Of a stretch of DNA of 64,000 nt, positions 1 to 8,530 are shown one piece after another. Both the position numbers and the translations under genes were made by a program. A model generated the notes under the pieces. The model did not search any database. It was not told the origin of the DNA and worked only from the letters and a program-made list of their open reading frames with translations. The stretch comes from Rodentibacter haemolyticus (GTDB lineage: Bacteria > Pseudomonadota > Gammaproteobacteria > Enterobacterales > Pasteurellaceae): the NCBI RefSeq assembly GCF_015356115.1, contig NZ_CP063056.1, positions 62,001 to 126,000 on the forward strand, written 5' to 3'. The stretch's first letter is position 1; every line of letters begins with the position of its first letter.

Positions 1-80
1 TTATTTGGGGAGAGTACGTTACGGCTTCACCTACCCCCCCTACGATGATTTGTGCAGCCCACATAATACCGCTATATTTT
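1..80. repeat. Right half of a dispersed dyad repeat (truncated by the window edge)
   Basis: The stretch TACGGCTTCACCTA followed by CCCCCCTACGATGATTTGTG and CATAATACCG resembles intergenic repeats at 13584-13748, 34024-34185 and 40925-41077. Only the right arm is inside the window. No gene is seen here. Confidence 0.6.
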
Positions 81-86
81 AGCTTT

Positions 87-656
87 TTAGAAAGTTAAAT
101 AAGGCGCAATTTTTTCAATCGTAACATCGCCTAATCCTTCAATTTTTGACAACTCCGCAACATTTTTAATTTTGCCCACTTTATTACGGTAATCTACAAT
201 CGCTTGTGCTTTCTTCTCACCGATACCGGAAAGTTTTTGTAACGTTGCCGCATCCGCCTTGTTGATGTTTACTTTAGCAGTTGAGACAATTTTATCTTTT
301 GTCGTTGCCGCTTTTTCTTTTGCTGCATTTAACTTTTCGGTTACTTTCGCTTTTGTTGCATCAGAATCTGATGATTTGAGGGATTTCGCTTTTTCTTTTA
401 CGTTATCGATTTTCTCTTTTGCAGCAGCTTTAGTTGATTTTATAGTATCCGCCGCTTTTTCTTTCGTGCCGGTTACTTTTTCCATCACATCCGTTTTATT
501 TGCTGCAATGTTTTCTTTTTGATTCTGTACCATTGAATTAACATTGGTTACCGCTTCTTTTTTTAAAGAAGTAAGCGGATTTTCATTCGCCAATGCAGAA
601 CCGGAAAACGCAACCACAAGTGCGGTTAAACTAAGCAAAGATTTTAAAGATTTCAT
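87..656 (-). CDS. ComEA-like secreted helix-hairpin-helix DNA-binding protein with long Lys/Ala/Glu-rich linker
   Basis: 189 aa. Residues 1-23 form a signal peptide (MKSLKSLL..SGSALA). Residues about 129-189 are a ComEA-type tandem helix-hairpin-helix (VNINKADAATLQKLSGIG, then IEGLGDVTIEKI), which binds double-stranded DNA without sequence specificity; ComEA-class proteins act in the periplasm during natural transformation. H. influenzae ComE1 is close to signal peptide plus this domain. Here about 100 residues of repetitive amphipathic sequence (KEKAADTIKSTKAAAKEKI and similar) lie between, looking like a LEA/apolipoprotein-type helix. Monocistronic: no gene follows on the minus strand before the window edge. 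Competence role is inferred from the family and from the abundance of uptake signals. Confidence 0.85.
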   Translation of the reverse strand: MKSLKSLLSLTALVVAFSGSALANENPLTSLKKEAVTNVNSMVQNQKENIAANKTDVMEKVTGTKEKAADTIKSTKAAAKEKIDNVKEKAKSLKSSDSDATKAKVTEKLNAAKEKAATTKDKIVSTAKVNINKADAATLQKLSGIGEKKAQAIVDYRNKVGKIKNVAELSKIEGLGDVTIEKIAPYLTF

Positions 657-742
657 AAAAACTCCTATAACAAATTATTTTGTAAAAAGACGGGAACTAA
701 GACCCACATCAAAAAAATTAGTTCAATTCCAAAATTTTGAGG

Positions 743-769
743 CAAAAAAAAGTGCCTCGGGAAAGGCAC
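743..769 (-). terminator. Rho-independent terminator (second one downstream of mdh)
   Basis: On the minus strand GTGCC and GGCAC form a stem followed by seven T. It lies 190 bases beyond mdh, after another terminator, so it may end a separate short transcript. Confidence 0.6.
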
Positions 770-918
770 ACTCGGAAAGCAAAATAAATGTCGGCTACTT
801 AAAATAGCACTTGTTTTTAGTGTGGCTAAGATACGCTTGTCCGAAAACTTATGCAAATACCAATTTTCAAATTTGTGAACTAAGTCACGGTTTTTTCTAA
901 AATTTTTCTTTATTCATT

Positions 919-947
919 AAAAAAGGCACGAATAAGTGCCTTTTTTC
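919..947 (-). terminator. Terminator of mdh
   Basis: AAAAAAGGCAC and GTGCCTTTTTT form a symmetrical stem with a short loop just past the mdh stop codon; T-runs on both strands make it usable in both directions. Confidence 0.8.
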
Positions 948-960
948 TATTCAAATTGAA

Positions 961-1896
961 TTAACCGTTGATGAATTTTTCACCTAATTCAATATCCGCA
1001 CGCAACGTCGGTAACATTGTCTCCAATGCTTGTTGCTCAAATTCACTTAATGGCCCGATCGGAAGAATCTCTTCTACCCCGTCCTTACCTAAACGAACCG
1101 GCTGAGCAAAGAAACGGGCATACTTGCCATCTCCTTCCACATAAGTGCATTCCACCACGGTCTCACCGCTTAAACCTTTCACTAAGGAACGGGCGAAACG
1201 TGCTGCCGCTTGCGCCATTGAAAGGGTTGCCGAACCGCCGCCTGCTTTTGCTTCCACTACTTCCGTGCCTGCATTTTGGATACGTTTTGTCAATGGTGCG
1301 ATTTCTTCTGTACTGAATTCCGCATAAGGCACTTGAGAAAGTAATGGGAGAATAGTAACGCCTGAGTGACCGCCGATAACGGGTACGGTGGTACGGGAAA
1401 CATTTAAATTTTTCAATTCTGCAACAAAAGTTTCTGAACGAAGTACATCTAATGTCGTTACCCCGAATAATTTACGCTTGTCATAAACACCGGCTTTTTT
1501 CAATACTTCCGCTGCAATCGCTACGGTGGTGTTTACAGGATTGGTAATAATACCAATACAGGCTTTCGGACAAGTCGCCGCCACTTTTTCAATTAAGCCA
1601 CGCACAATACCGGCATTGATATTAAATAAGTCCGAACGATCCATACCCGGTTTGCGGGCAACACCGGCAGAAATTAACACCACATCAGCCCCTTCAAGTG
1701 CCGGTGTCGGATCTTCACCGGAAAAACCGCTTACTTTTACCGCTGTCGGTATATGGCTTACATCTGCCGCAACCCCGGGGGTAACCGGCGCAATATCGTA
1801 CAGAGATAATTCGGTTTCTGCCGGTAATTGTAATTTCAACAATAACGCTAATGCTTGACCAATACCGCCGGCCGCGCCTAAAACTGCAACTTTCAT
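961..1896 (-). CDS. mdh: Malate dehydrogenase
   Basis: 311 aa, the normal length for the gammaproteobacterial enzyme. It oxidises malate to oxaloacetate with NAD+ in the cytoplasm (TCA cycle, and the reductive branch under fermentation). The N-terminal Rossmann motif GAAGGIGQA (residues 7-15), the substrate-binding loop arginines around RKPGMDR and the catalytic-His motif GGHSGVTILP are all present. It is transcribed divergently from argR, as in E. coli and Haemophilus; the 208-bp gap holds both promoters. A purine-rich AAGGAGTACTT precedes the ATG. Confidence 0.98.
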   Translation of the reverse strand: MKVAVLGAAGGIGQALALLLKLQLPAETELSLYDIAPVTPGVAADVSHIPTAVKVSGFSGEDPTPALEGADVVLISAGVARKPGMDRSDLFNINAGIVRGLIEKVAATCPKACIGIITNPVNTTVAIAAEVLKKAGVYDKRKLFGVTTLDVLRSETFVAELKNLNVSRTTVPVIGGHSGVTILPLLSQVPYAEFSTEEIAPLTKRIQNAGTEVVEAKAGGGSATLSMAQAAARFARSLVKGLSGETVVECTYVEGDGKYARFFAQPVRLGKDGVEEILPIGPLSEFEQQALETMLPTLRADIELGEKFING

Positions 1897-2042
1897 AAGT
1901 ACTCCTTATTAAGTAGATTAATTAATCTAGTAAATTCTAAAAGGTAATTTAACAAATTACAAACACAGAAATTCAATTATGAGATCTTGCTCAAATTTCC
2001 GGTGAAAAATCACTTCTTTCCATCTATCCAATGCCATTTTAG

Positions 2043-2067
2043 TTGCATATTTTGAATTTATATGCAA
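2043..2067. promoter_or_regulatory. Palindrome in the mdh-argR intergenic region, candidate ArgR operator/autoregulatory site
   Basis: TTGCATAT and ATATGCAA are perfect inverted repeats around TTTGAATTT, 38 bases before the argR ATG. The AT-rich palindrome with a central TGAAT resembles half an ARG box. ArgR autoregulation is known in relatives; the assignment here is inference. Confidence 0.45.
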
Positions 2068-2104
2068 GGCTTATGCAAATCTTAGATCTAACCTAAAATC
2101 AAAA

Positions 2105-2557
2105 ATGGATAATTTAACCAAAGTATTTAAAGAATTATTAAGCCAAGAACGTTTTAGCTCGCAAAGTGAGATTGTTGAAGCATTAAAAAATCAAGGGTTT
2201 AGCGGAATCAATCAGTCTAAAGTTTCACGTATGCTAAGTAAATTCGGTGCGGTGCGTACCCGTAATACCAAGATGGAAACGGTTTATTGCCTACCTAATG
2301 AGCTTAGTGTACCCGCCACAAGCAGCCCGTTAAAAAATCTTGTTTTAGATATTGATCATAATGAAGTATTAATTGTCATTAAAACAACACCGGGGGCCGC
2401 ACAACTTATCGCCCGTTTATTGGATTCTATCGGTAAAACGGAAGGGATTCTCGGCACCATTGCCGGTGATGATACTATTTTTGTAACGCCCACTCAGCAT
2501 ACCGATATATCAATACTCATTGAACATATCCAGGATCTTTTTGAAAGCTCGCTCTAA
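2105..2557 (+). CDS. argR: Arginine repressor ArgR
   Basis: 150 aa. The N-terminal winged helix (about 1-75; SQSEIVEALKNQGF, NQSKVSRMLSKFGAVRTRN) binds ARG boxes. The C-terminal half carries the arginine-binding and trimerisation motif GTIAGDDTIFV (about 120-130). The hexamer with arginine represses arginine biosynthesis and is a Xer recombination accessory factor in E. coli. No clear Shine-Dalgarno precedes the ATG; the start was chosen by homology. Its stop overlaps the yfcH start (TAATG), so the two are translationally coupled. Confidence 0.97.
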   Translation: MDNLTKVFKELLSQERFSSQSEIVEALKNQGFSGINQSKVSRMLSKFGAVRTRNTKMETVYCLPNELSVPATSSPLKNLVLDIDHNEVLIVIKTTPGAAQLIARLLDSIGKTEGILGTIAGDDTIFVTPTQHTDISILIEHIQDLFESSL

Positions 2558-3453
2558 TGAATATTTTTATTACCGGAGGAACGGGATTAATCGGACAAAC
2601 ATTAATCCCCGCTCTTTTAAGCAAACAACATCAAATCACGCTTTTGACACGTTCCAAAGAAAAAGCACGTCAAGTCTTTCCTCAAAAAACATTGAAATTT
2701 TTGACCGCTCTTTCTTCGCTAAACAGTTTAGATGAATTTGATGTGGTGGTTAATCTTGCCGGAGAGCCTATCTTTGCGAAACGCTGGAGCGGTTCGCAAA
2801 AAGCAAAATTATTTGATAGCCGAGTAAAACTTACTCAACAACTGGTTGCGTTAATCAATGCGGGGAATAACCCACCTCGTTTCATTTCGGCTTCCGCAAC
2901 CGGTATTTACGGCGATAACGGCGATCAACTGATAACAGAAAAAACCGCTACCGTTCATCACACATTTACCGCACAGCTTTGCCAAGCTTGGGAAAACGCT
3001 GCGTTACAAGCAAAAACAAAAGTCTGTTTACTGCGTACCGGTATGGTGTTTTCACCGAAAGGAGGCGCATTAGCGAAAATGTTACCTTTATATCAATGGA
3101 ATTTAGCCGGATATTTAGGGAACGGAAAACAATACTGGGCATGGATTGCTTTAGAAGACGCTGTAAAAGGAATATTATTTTTGATTGCGCATCTTGAATC
3201 CGAGGGTGTTTATAATCTTGTCTCTCCGCATCCGGTAACAAATCAAAGCCTTAACCAACAACTTGCCAAAGCATTAAATCGTTATGCGCTATTCCCTGTG
3301 CCGACATTTGCACTAAAACTGATTCTTGGAGAACGTGCGGAAATGTTATTGGAAAGCCAAAACGTTTTTCCTGAAAAACTGCTTAGCGCAGGATTTACTT
3401 TCCAATATGAAAATCTATCCCAATATTTGACCGCACTTTTTGCTAAAAAATAA
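2557..3453 (+). CDS. yfcH: TIGR01777-family SDR epimerase-like protein (YfcH type)
   Basis: 298 aa. The start overlaps the argR stop by one base. GGTGLIG (residues 7-13) is the NAD(P)-binding Rossmann motif; the SASATGIYG region marks the active-site strand; the C-terminal region with GxxAxMLLxSQ-like text (LGERAEMLLESQNV) is typical of the SDR39U1/YfcH group. Substrate is unknown for the family. An uptake signal is built into the last codons (DRTFC-like LTALFAKK, ACCGCACTTTTT). It is followed directly by a convergent terminator. Confidence 0.9.
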   Translation: MNIFITGGTGLIGQTLIPALLSKQHQITLLTRSKEKARQVFPQKTLKFLTALSSLNSLDEFDVVVNLAGEPIFAKRWSGSQKAKLFDSRVKLTQQLVALINAGNNPPRFISASATGIYGDNGDQLITEKTATVHHTFTAQLCQAWENAALQAKTKVCLLRTGMVFSPKGGALAKMLPLYQWNLAGYLGNGKQYWAWIALEDAVKGILFLIAHLESEGVYNLVSPHPVTNQSLNQQLAKALNRYALFPVPTFALKLILGERAEMLLESQNVFPEKLLSAGFTFQYENLSQYLTALFAKK

Positions 3454-3460
3454 TATAAAA

Positions 3461-3496
3461 AAACGCACCTTGATATTTACTGAGGTGCGTTTCGTT
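3461..3496. terminator. Bidirectional terminator between yfcH and the BI-1 gene
   Basis: AAACGCACCT and AGGTGCGTTT form a 10-bp stem with an 11-base loop between two converging genes, with A-run on the left and T-run on the right. Confidence 0.8.
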
Positions 3497-3506
3497 TTAT
3501 CTAAAC

Positions 3507-4172
3507 TTAATCGTTACTATTTGAGAAAATCGAAAGTAATCTTAATAAACTCAAGAACAAGTTATAGACCGCAACATAAATGCTTACGGTTGCGCGGATA
3601 TAGTTAGTTTCACCACCGTGAATAATATTGCTGGTTTCATACAAAATCGTCATAGTTGAAAACACAACAAATAATGCACTAATTGCGAGTGATAATGCCG
3701 ACATTTGGAAGAAGAAACTCGCCACCATTCCCAATAAAAGTACGATGAAGAGTGCAAACATTGCCGTTGCAAGGAATGACATATCTTTCTTTGTTGTCAA
3801 CACATAAGCGGAACACGCGAAAAACACGATTGCGGTACCGGCAAATGCCAACATAATTAAATCTTCCATACCGTTTGCCACGTACATATTTAAAATCGGC
3901 CCGATGGTATATCCCATAAACCCGGTGAAAGCAAATGCCGCTAAAATACCGACAGGACGATCAGCCAAACGATTGGTGATGAAAAGTAAGCCGTAAAAAC
4001 CTACCAACAACACAATAATATTCGGATAAGGCAGGTTCATTGCCATGGAAATATAAGCGACAACCGCTGAAAATGCCATTGTCAGCCCAAGTAAGAAGTA
4101 AGTATTACGAAGCACTTTATGAGTGCTTAATAAGGATTCACTTCTTGAGTCAACAATAATGCGTGATTGCAT
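3507..4172 (-). CDS. yccA: Bax inhibitor-1 family membrane protein (YccA-like)
   Basis: 221 aa with about seven hydrophobic segments over the whole length after a 25-residue polar N-terminus (STHKVLRNTYFLLGLTM). This is the BI-1/UPF0005 fold; E. coli YccA is an inner-membrane protein that binds and restrains the FtsH protease. The pattern FSTMTILYETSNIIHGG near the C-terminus is characteristic of the family. Single gene; AAGGAGC precedes the ATG. Confidence 0.93.
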   Translation of the reverse strand: MQSRIIVDSRSESLLSTHKVLRNTYFLLGLTMAFSAVVAYISMAMNLPYPNIIVLLVGFYGLLFITNRLADRPVGILAAFAFTGFMGYTIGPILNMYVANGMEDLIMLAFAGTAIVFFACSAYVLTTKKDMSFLATAMFALFIVLLLGMVASFFFQMSALSLAISALFVVFSTMTILYETSNIIHGGETNYIRATVSIYVAVYNLFLSLLRLLSIFSNSND

Positions 4173-4337
4173 AAAAGCTCCTTAATAATGTTGGTTAAAT
4201 GCACAAATGCAGCTTGTAAAGTAAGGGGGAGCGCGTAAAAAGTCAATGCTTAATACAAAAATTATTTCCGATTTCGTTTAAAAAGAAATCAAAATGAACA
4301 AATAAACGCCGAGTAAATAAATTTATCCACTTTTCTA

Positions 4338-4365
4338 TTTACATCAAATATTTTTGGATTATACT
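4338..4365 (+). promoter_or_regulatory. Sigma-70 promoter of tRNA-Ser
   Basis: TTTACA and TATACT are separated by 16 bases, followed by a GC-rich discriminator (GCCCCG) typical of stringently controlled stable-RNA promoters, 16 bases before the tRNA. Confidence 0.75.
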
Positions 4366-4381
4366 ACGCCCCGTTTCCTGC

Positions 4382-4471
4382 GGAGGAATGGTCGAGTGGT
4401 TGAAGGCACCGGTCTTGAAAACCGGCGAGGGTTTACGCCCTCCGTGAGTTCGAATCTCACTTCCTCCGCCA
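4382..4471 (+). tRNA. serT: tRNA-Ser(TGA)
   Basis: 90-nt class II tRNA. The acceptor stem GGAGGAA pairs with TTCCTCC; the anticodon TGA is at 4416-4418 in loop CTTGAAA; a long variable arm (GAGGG..CCCTC) marks a serine tRNA; the T-arm reads GTGAG TTCGAATC CTCAC-like; CCA is encoded at 4469-4471. Confidence 0.97.
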
Positions 4472-4482
4472 CTAAATACAGA

Positions 4483-4526
4483 AGCCGTGAGTTAGATATT
4501 TAAATCGGTAACTTACGGCTTTTTTC
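4483..4526 (+). terminator. Terminator of tRNA-Ser
   Basis: AGCCGTGAGTTA pairs with TAACTTACGGCT (one G-T pair) and is followed by seven T. Confidence 0.85.
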
Positions 4527-4635
4527 TTTTCTGTAATATTCTTCGCCATTTCATTTGTTGACATCAATGTTGATGTGTCTAAAAATGCGTTTGACGTAAA
4601 ATTAACGTGGTAAAAGAATACTCCATACTTATATG

Positions 4636-5205
4636 TTAAATGGCATCAAGTAACAATTTCATTATACGAGGATCATTCGTCAGTTCCGGATGGAACGAAC
4701 AAGCAAAGCGATTGCCTTGCCGAGCCAGCACGATTTCACCATTAAATTCAGCCAATATCTCAACCTGCTCTGATACTTTGCTGATTAACGGTGCTCGAAT
4801 AAACACCGCAGGGAAAGTGCCTTCAACCCCCTTAACAGCGAGATCCGTTTGAAAGCTATCCACCTGTCGTCCAAACGCATTACGTTGCACCCGAATATCC
4901 ATTAAGTCGAGATGAGAAGCAGTTTCTCCCTCGATCTCTTTGGCGAGCAAAATCATTCCCGCACAAGTGCCGAGAATGGGCTTATTAAAACCTTGTAGGA
5001 CTTCCAACAAATCACCCGTGCGAAGTAGCCGACCAATGGCGGTACTTTCCCCTCCGGGTAACACAAGGGCATCAAGATTGGCAAAATCCTCGATTTTTTT
5101 GACCGCTCTTGCTTTCGCCCCAAGAATTTGAAGCTGGGCGATATGCTCACTTACCGCCCCTTGCAGTGCCAATACGCCAACGGTATATTGGGAATAATCC
5201 GCCAT
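4636..5205 (-). CDS. pdxT: Pyridoxal 5'-phosphate synthase glutaminase subunit PdxT
   Basis: 189 aa. Releases ammonia from glutamine and channels it to PdxS in the DXP-independent PLP pathway. The class-I amidotransferase triad is visible: GGES (51-54), nucleophile Cys81 in GTCAG, and His/Glu in SFHPEL near residue 170. I chose the ATG at 5205, which overlaps the pdxS stop (TAATG); an in-frame GTG two codons earlier is possible but lies inside pdxS. Many gammaproteobacteria use PdxA/PdxJ instead, so the pair is typical of only some Pasteurellaceae. Confidence 0.97.
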   Translation of the reverse strand: MADYSQYTVGVLALQGAVSEHIAQLQILGAKARAVKKIEDFANLDALVLPGGESTAIGRLLRTGDLLEVLQGFNKPILGTCAGMILLAKEIEGETASHLDLMDIRVQRNAFGRQVDSFQTDLAVKGVEGTFPAVFIRAPLISKVSEQVEILAEFNGEIVLARQGNRFACSFHPELTNDPRIMKLLLDAI

Positions 5206-6092
5206 TACCACCCCCGTTCTTGCATTCTGTCTTGTGGATTGAGTTTGCTGATCTCTAAGCCTCGCATCGGCTCGCCGAGTTCTTCCGATAAATGAGCGAT
5301 TAAATCATAATCTTGATAATGGGTCGTAGCTTGAACAATTGCTCGAGCAAATTTTTCCGGATTTTCCGATTTGAAAATACCTGAGCCGACAAACACGCCG
5401 TCCGCACCCAACTCCATCATCAAGGCGGCATCCGCAGGTGTTGCCACCCCTCCTGCGGCAAAATTCACCACGGGCAATTTCCCTAACCGCTTGATTTGTA
5501 ATAATAACTCAAACGGAGCGCCTAAGTTTTTCGCCTCGGCCATCAATTCATCAACACTCATATTCACCACTTTACGCACCTGCGCATTGACTTTGCGAAT
5601 ATGACGAACCGCTTCCACAATATTCCCTGTTCCCGGTTCACCTTTAGTACGTAACATTGATGCCCCCTCACCGATACGTCGCAAAGCCTCGCCTAAATCA
5701 CGACAACCGCACACAAAGGGCACGGTGTATTCACTTTTCAGCAAATGAAATTCCTCATCGGCCGGGGTTAGCACTTCGCTTTCATCAATGTAATCCACGC
5801 CCATTGCCTCAAGCACACGGGCTTCGGTGATATGCCCGATACGAGCCTTCGCCATTACGGGAATGGAAACCGCCTCCATCACCTCTTTTACAATTTTCGG
5901 GTTCGCCATTCGAGCCACACCACCTGCAGCACGAATATCAGACGGCACACGCTCTAACGCCATTACCGCCACCGCCCCTGCAGCTTCTGCGATACGAGCT
6001 TGTTCCGCATTGACGACATCCATAATCACGCCGCCTTTTTGCATTTGTGCCATACCACGTTTGACTAAGTCTGTACCTAATTTTGTTGTCAT
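5205..6092 (-). CDS. pdxS: Pyridoxal 5'-phosphate synthase subunit PdxS
   Basis: 295 aa TIM barrel. Condenses ribose 5-phosphate, glyceraldehyde 3-phosphate and ammonia to PLP; forms a 12-mer decorated with PdxT. The Schiff-base Lys82 lies in PVMAKARIGH, and the second lysine in MLRTKGEPGTGN. The N-terminal QMQKGGVIMDVVNAEQARIAE region is highly conserved in the family. First gene of a pdxST operon, divergent from a MocR-type regulator, which is the usual arrangement for PdxR control. Confidence 0.98.
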   Translation of the reverse strand: MTTKLGTDLVKRGMAQMQKGGVIMDVVNAEQARIAEAAGAVAVMALERVPSDIRAAGGVARMANPKIVKEVMEAVSIPVMAKARIGHITEARVLEAMGVDYIDESEVLTPADEEFHLLKSEYTVPFVCGCRDLGEALRRIGEGASMLRTKGEPGTGNIVEAVRHIRKVNAQVRKVVNMSVDELMAEAKNLGAPFELLLQIKRLGKLPVVNFAAGGVATPADAALMMELGADGVFVGSGIFKSENPEKFARAIVQATTHYQDYDLIAHLSEELGEPMRGLEISKLNPQDRMQERGW

Positions 6093-6189
6093 TGTCTGTT
6101 CCTTTTTGAAGTGTAAAAACTGATCGCTATTTTTAGTCTAAATAGATATGATTAAAAGCATCAATTTTTATCTTTTTAATGAGGTCAGA
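6093..6189. promoter_or_regulatory. Divergent pdxST / pdxR promoter region
   Basis: The 97-bp AT-rich gap between the two ATG codons must hold both promoters and the regulator binding sites. I see no perfect long palindrome in it. Confidence 0.45.
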
Positions 6190-7575
6190 ATGAAAAAGCT
6201 CAGCTATCTTCTACAAAAGAACAGCGATACCCCTCTTTATTTACAGCTTTATCAACAGATCAAACGAGCGATTTATACGCAATCTCTGCAACCGGGTGAA
6301 AAACTGCCCTCCAAACGACGGCTTTGCGACTATTTACAAATTAGCCAAAATACGGTGGAAAATGCCTACACCCAGCTGTTAGCGGAAGGTTATATCGAAT
6401 CCAAACCCCGTAGCGGATTTTTTGTCAGTTTTCAATCGGAGCTGAATTACCCGACCGAACCCTTTGCCAAAACAACGAAAAAAACGACCGATCTTTCTCG
6501 CCCGTTGTTTGATTTCAACCCTAACCGTATTGATACCGACCACTTTCCCCTTGAGCATTGGCGAAAATGTGCCGCCCGCCCAGATAAAGAATGGCTCAAT
6601 TTAGGCGATAATCAAGGCGATCTTCATTTACGCCAACAAATCGCCCAATATTTGTGGGCTTCACGAGGGGTAAATTGTGAGGAAGAACAGATTATTATCG
6701 GAGCCGGGGTGGAAAGCTGCCTACAGCAGTTGATTTTGCTTTTTCAGCAAATTCATCCGACAATAAATTGGGCAATGGAACCTTATGGCTACGCCAATGT
6801 TGAAAAACTCCTAACCTTGTATCAAAAAACGGCAGTCAAGTTGCCCTTTCACACTCAAAACTACCAGCTTGATATTGATTTCTTAACCGAAAAAAATATC
6901 CAAATTGCCTATTTAACCCCCTCTCATTTGTACCCGTTCGGGCATATTTTGCCGATAGGTCAACGCTTGCAACTGCTCGACTGGGCGGCTCAACAGGAAG
7001 ATCGCTATATTATTGAAGACGATTACGACAGCGAATTTCGCTATAAAGGCAAACCGATTCCTTCCCTGCAAAGTTTGGATCGTCAGCATAAGGTGATTTA
7101 TTTAGGCTCGTTTTCCAAATTAATTATGCCCTCGTTACGCATTACCTTTTTGGTGTTACCAAAAACCTTGCTCAAGGCTTACCGACAACATTGCAGTTTT
7201 TTTAATGCCTCTGTCTCCCGCTTTGAACAACAACGGCTGGCGGCTTTTATTCAATCGGGTGAATTTGAAAAACACATCAACCGAATGCGGAAAATTTATC
7301 GCAGAAAAATGGAATTATTATGTGGATTACTCACGCCTTACGCTGAGCAAATTCTCTACTATGGCGAACATTCCGGCTTTTATTTGTTAATCGAGGTAAT
7401 CAATGCTCCTCGCTCATTATCCGAATTAACCAAGATCGCCCGACAACACCAGATCAAACTTTATCCGATTGAGTATCAGCGGCGAAAATTATTTACCCTT
7501 GGGTTCGGGCATTTAAGCGAGAAAAACCTAAAATCGGGGGTTGAAACCCTTTTAAGTGCTTGGAAAATCGCCTAG
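6190..7575 (+). CDS. pdxR: MocR/GntR-family regulator with aminotransferase domain (PdxR-like)
   Basis: 461 aa from the ATG at 6190, which has GAGG five bases upstream; an upstream in-frame ATG at 6148 has no such site. Residues about 10-75 form a GntR winged helix (LYLQLYQQIKRAIYTQSLQPGEKLPSKRRL). The rest is a fold-type I aminotransferase-like sensor domain: IIEDDYDSEFRYKG and the PLP-lysine motif LGSFSKLIMPSLRITF. Such proteins sense PLP and control pdxST; position next to and divergent from pdxST supports this. A direct test of regulation is not possible from sequence. Confidence 0.9.
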   Translation: MKKLSYLLQKNSDTPLYLQLYQQIKRAIYTQSLQPGEKLPSKRRLCDYLQISQNTVENAYTQLLAEGYIESKPRSGFFVSFQSELNYPTEPFAKTTKKTTDLSRPLFDFNPNRIDTDHFPLEHWRKCAARPDKEWLNLGDNQGDLHLRQQIAQYLWASRGVNCEEEQIIIGAGVESCLQQLILLFQQIHPTINWAMEPYGYANVEKLLTLYQKTAVKLPFHTQNYQLDIDFLTEKNIQIAYLTPSHLYPFGHILPIGQRLQLLDWAAQQEDRYIIEDDYDSEFRYKGKPIPSLQSLDRQHKVIYLGSFSKLIMPSLRITFLVLPKTLLKAYRQHCSFFNASVSRFEQQRLAAFIQSGEFEKHINRMRKIYRRKMELLCGLLTPYAEQILYYGEHSGFYLLIEVINAPRSLSELTKIARQHQIKLYPIEYQRRKLFTLGFGHLSEKNLKSGVETLLSAWKIA

Positions 7576-7691
7576 AAAGCGGCTTTGTCATCAAATTATC
7601 ATTAATGGCAGTAGGTGATATTTTGCCCCAAGGTGGAATAAAGCGTTTAACAATTCGCACATAAAACGTGCAGATTATTATTTTTACCGGC

Positions 7692-8378
7692 TTACCAACA
7701 AAACCGTTCATTAACGAAATTTTCCAACCGTGCTTTTTGCCATTTTTCCTTATTTTGGGGATTTGCAAAAAACTCATCTTGCTCTTTCAAACGTGCTTTT
7801 AATTTTTCTTCCGCTTCTTTTAGTGCGGCTTTACGATCTTGGTATTTTGATGGAAATGTTTCTATAAACAGGATTTCATAAGGATGTGAAATCGTCCAAT
7901 TCACGGCTGCTTCGGCATCTTTACGCTGTTTTTGTAAATCGCAAAAAGCATAGGGGTTGATAAACTGCCCCACCACCTGACTAAATCCGGTATTATCTTC
8001 CACGGTCCGTTTTGGTAAATCCAATACATAAAGCGCCGTAATTAAACGATTTTGTCCTCGATAATACCAATTCACCGCTTCATCACGCAGACCGAAATCA
8101 TAAGCCCGTGCCGCGAGCGTAAACATTGTCATTGGTGAAATACGTGCCGGATTTTCTTCTACAAATTTGACCGCACTTTGATAACCTTTCAATGTATTTT
8201 CACGCAGCATCGGATCAATCTTATTATGGATAAATACATTATCTACTCTGCCGTTTTGGGCGGAATAATAAGGTTTTACATAAATATCAACGGATTTTAT
8301 CGGTGCTTTATTGATTGAGCTACAAGCCGTTAAGTAAAGTGCGGTCAAAATCACTTGAGTTTTTATCAATAATTTCAT
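7692..8378 (-). CDS. Putative lipoprotein, DUF2989-like
   Basis: 228 aa from the ATG at 8378 (AAGGAAAAA upstream). A signal peptide with lipobox LTAC places the lipidated cysteine at residue 19. The body is helical and rich in charged residues near the C-terminus (KEAEEKLKARLKEQDEFFANPQNKEKW). It resembles the uncharacterised Pasteurellaceae/Vibrio lipoproteins with DUF2989, but this is recall and not a strong match. An uptake signal lies inside (KSAVKF). Upstream is a complete MITE; downstream, 7576-7691 holds nothing I can interpret. Confidence 0.75.
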   Translation of the reverse strand: MKLLIKTQVILTALYLTACSSINKAPIKSVDIYVKPYYSAQNGRVDNVFIHNKIDPMLRENTLKGYQSAVKFVEENPARISPMTMFTLAARAYDFGLRDEAVNWYYRGQNRLITALYVLDLPKRTVEDNTGFSQVVGQFINPYAFCDLQKQRKDAEAAVNWTISHPYEILFIETFPSKYQDRKAALKEAEEKLKARLKEQDEFFANPQNKEKWQKARLENFVNERFCW

Positions 8379-8405
8379 TTTTTCCTTATATAATGACACG
8401 ACAGT

Positions 8406-8514
8406 TATAGTGAATTAAATTAAAATGGATACAAAGCTGCAAGCCAAAGACAATACAAATAGTACGGCAAGGCGTAGCAATGATCATCAACATTTTTTAA
8501 TTTAATTCACTATA
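8406..8514. mobile_element. MITE-like element, complete copy (109 bp)
   Basis: Perfect 20-bp terminal inverted repeats beginning TATAGTGAATTAAATTAAAA. The interior carries GGATACAAAGCTGCAAGCC. An inverted relative is at 21439-21533 and a left-end fragment at 10736-10785. No coding capacity. Confidence 0.8.
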
Positions 8515-8530
8515 TTTTTTCGATTCTATC

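Larger units (their letters stand above)
657..960. other. Intergenic region between mdh and the comEA-like gene
   Basis: No convincing protein gene. It holds two hairpins followed by T-runs when read on the minus strand (919-947 and 743-769) and about 150 bases between them that could make a short RNA. Confidence 0.5.

Noticed and set aside
4636..5211. GTG start for pdxT at 5211
   Set aside because: The ATG two codons later overlaps the pdxS stop in the common TAATG manner.
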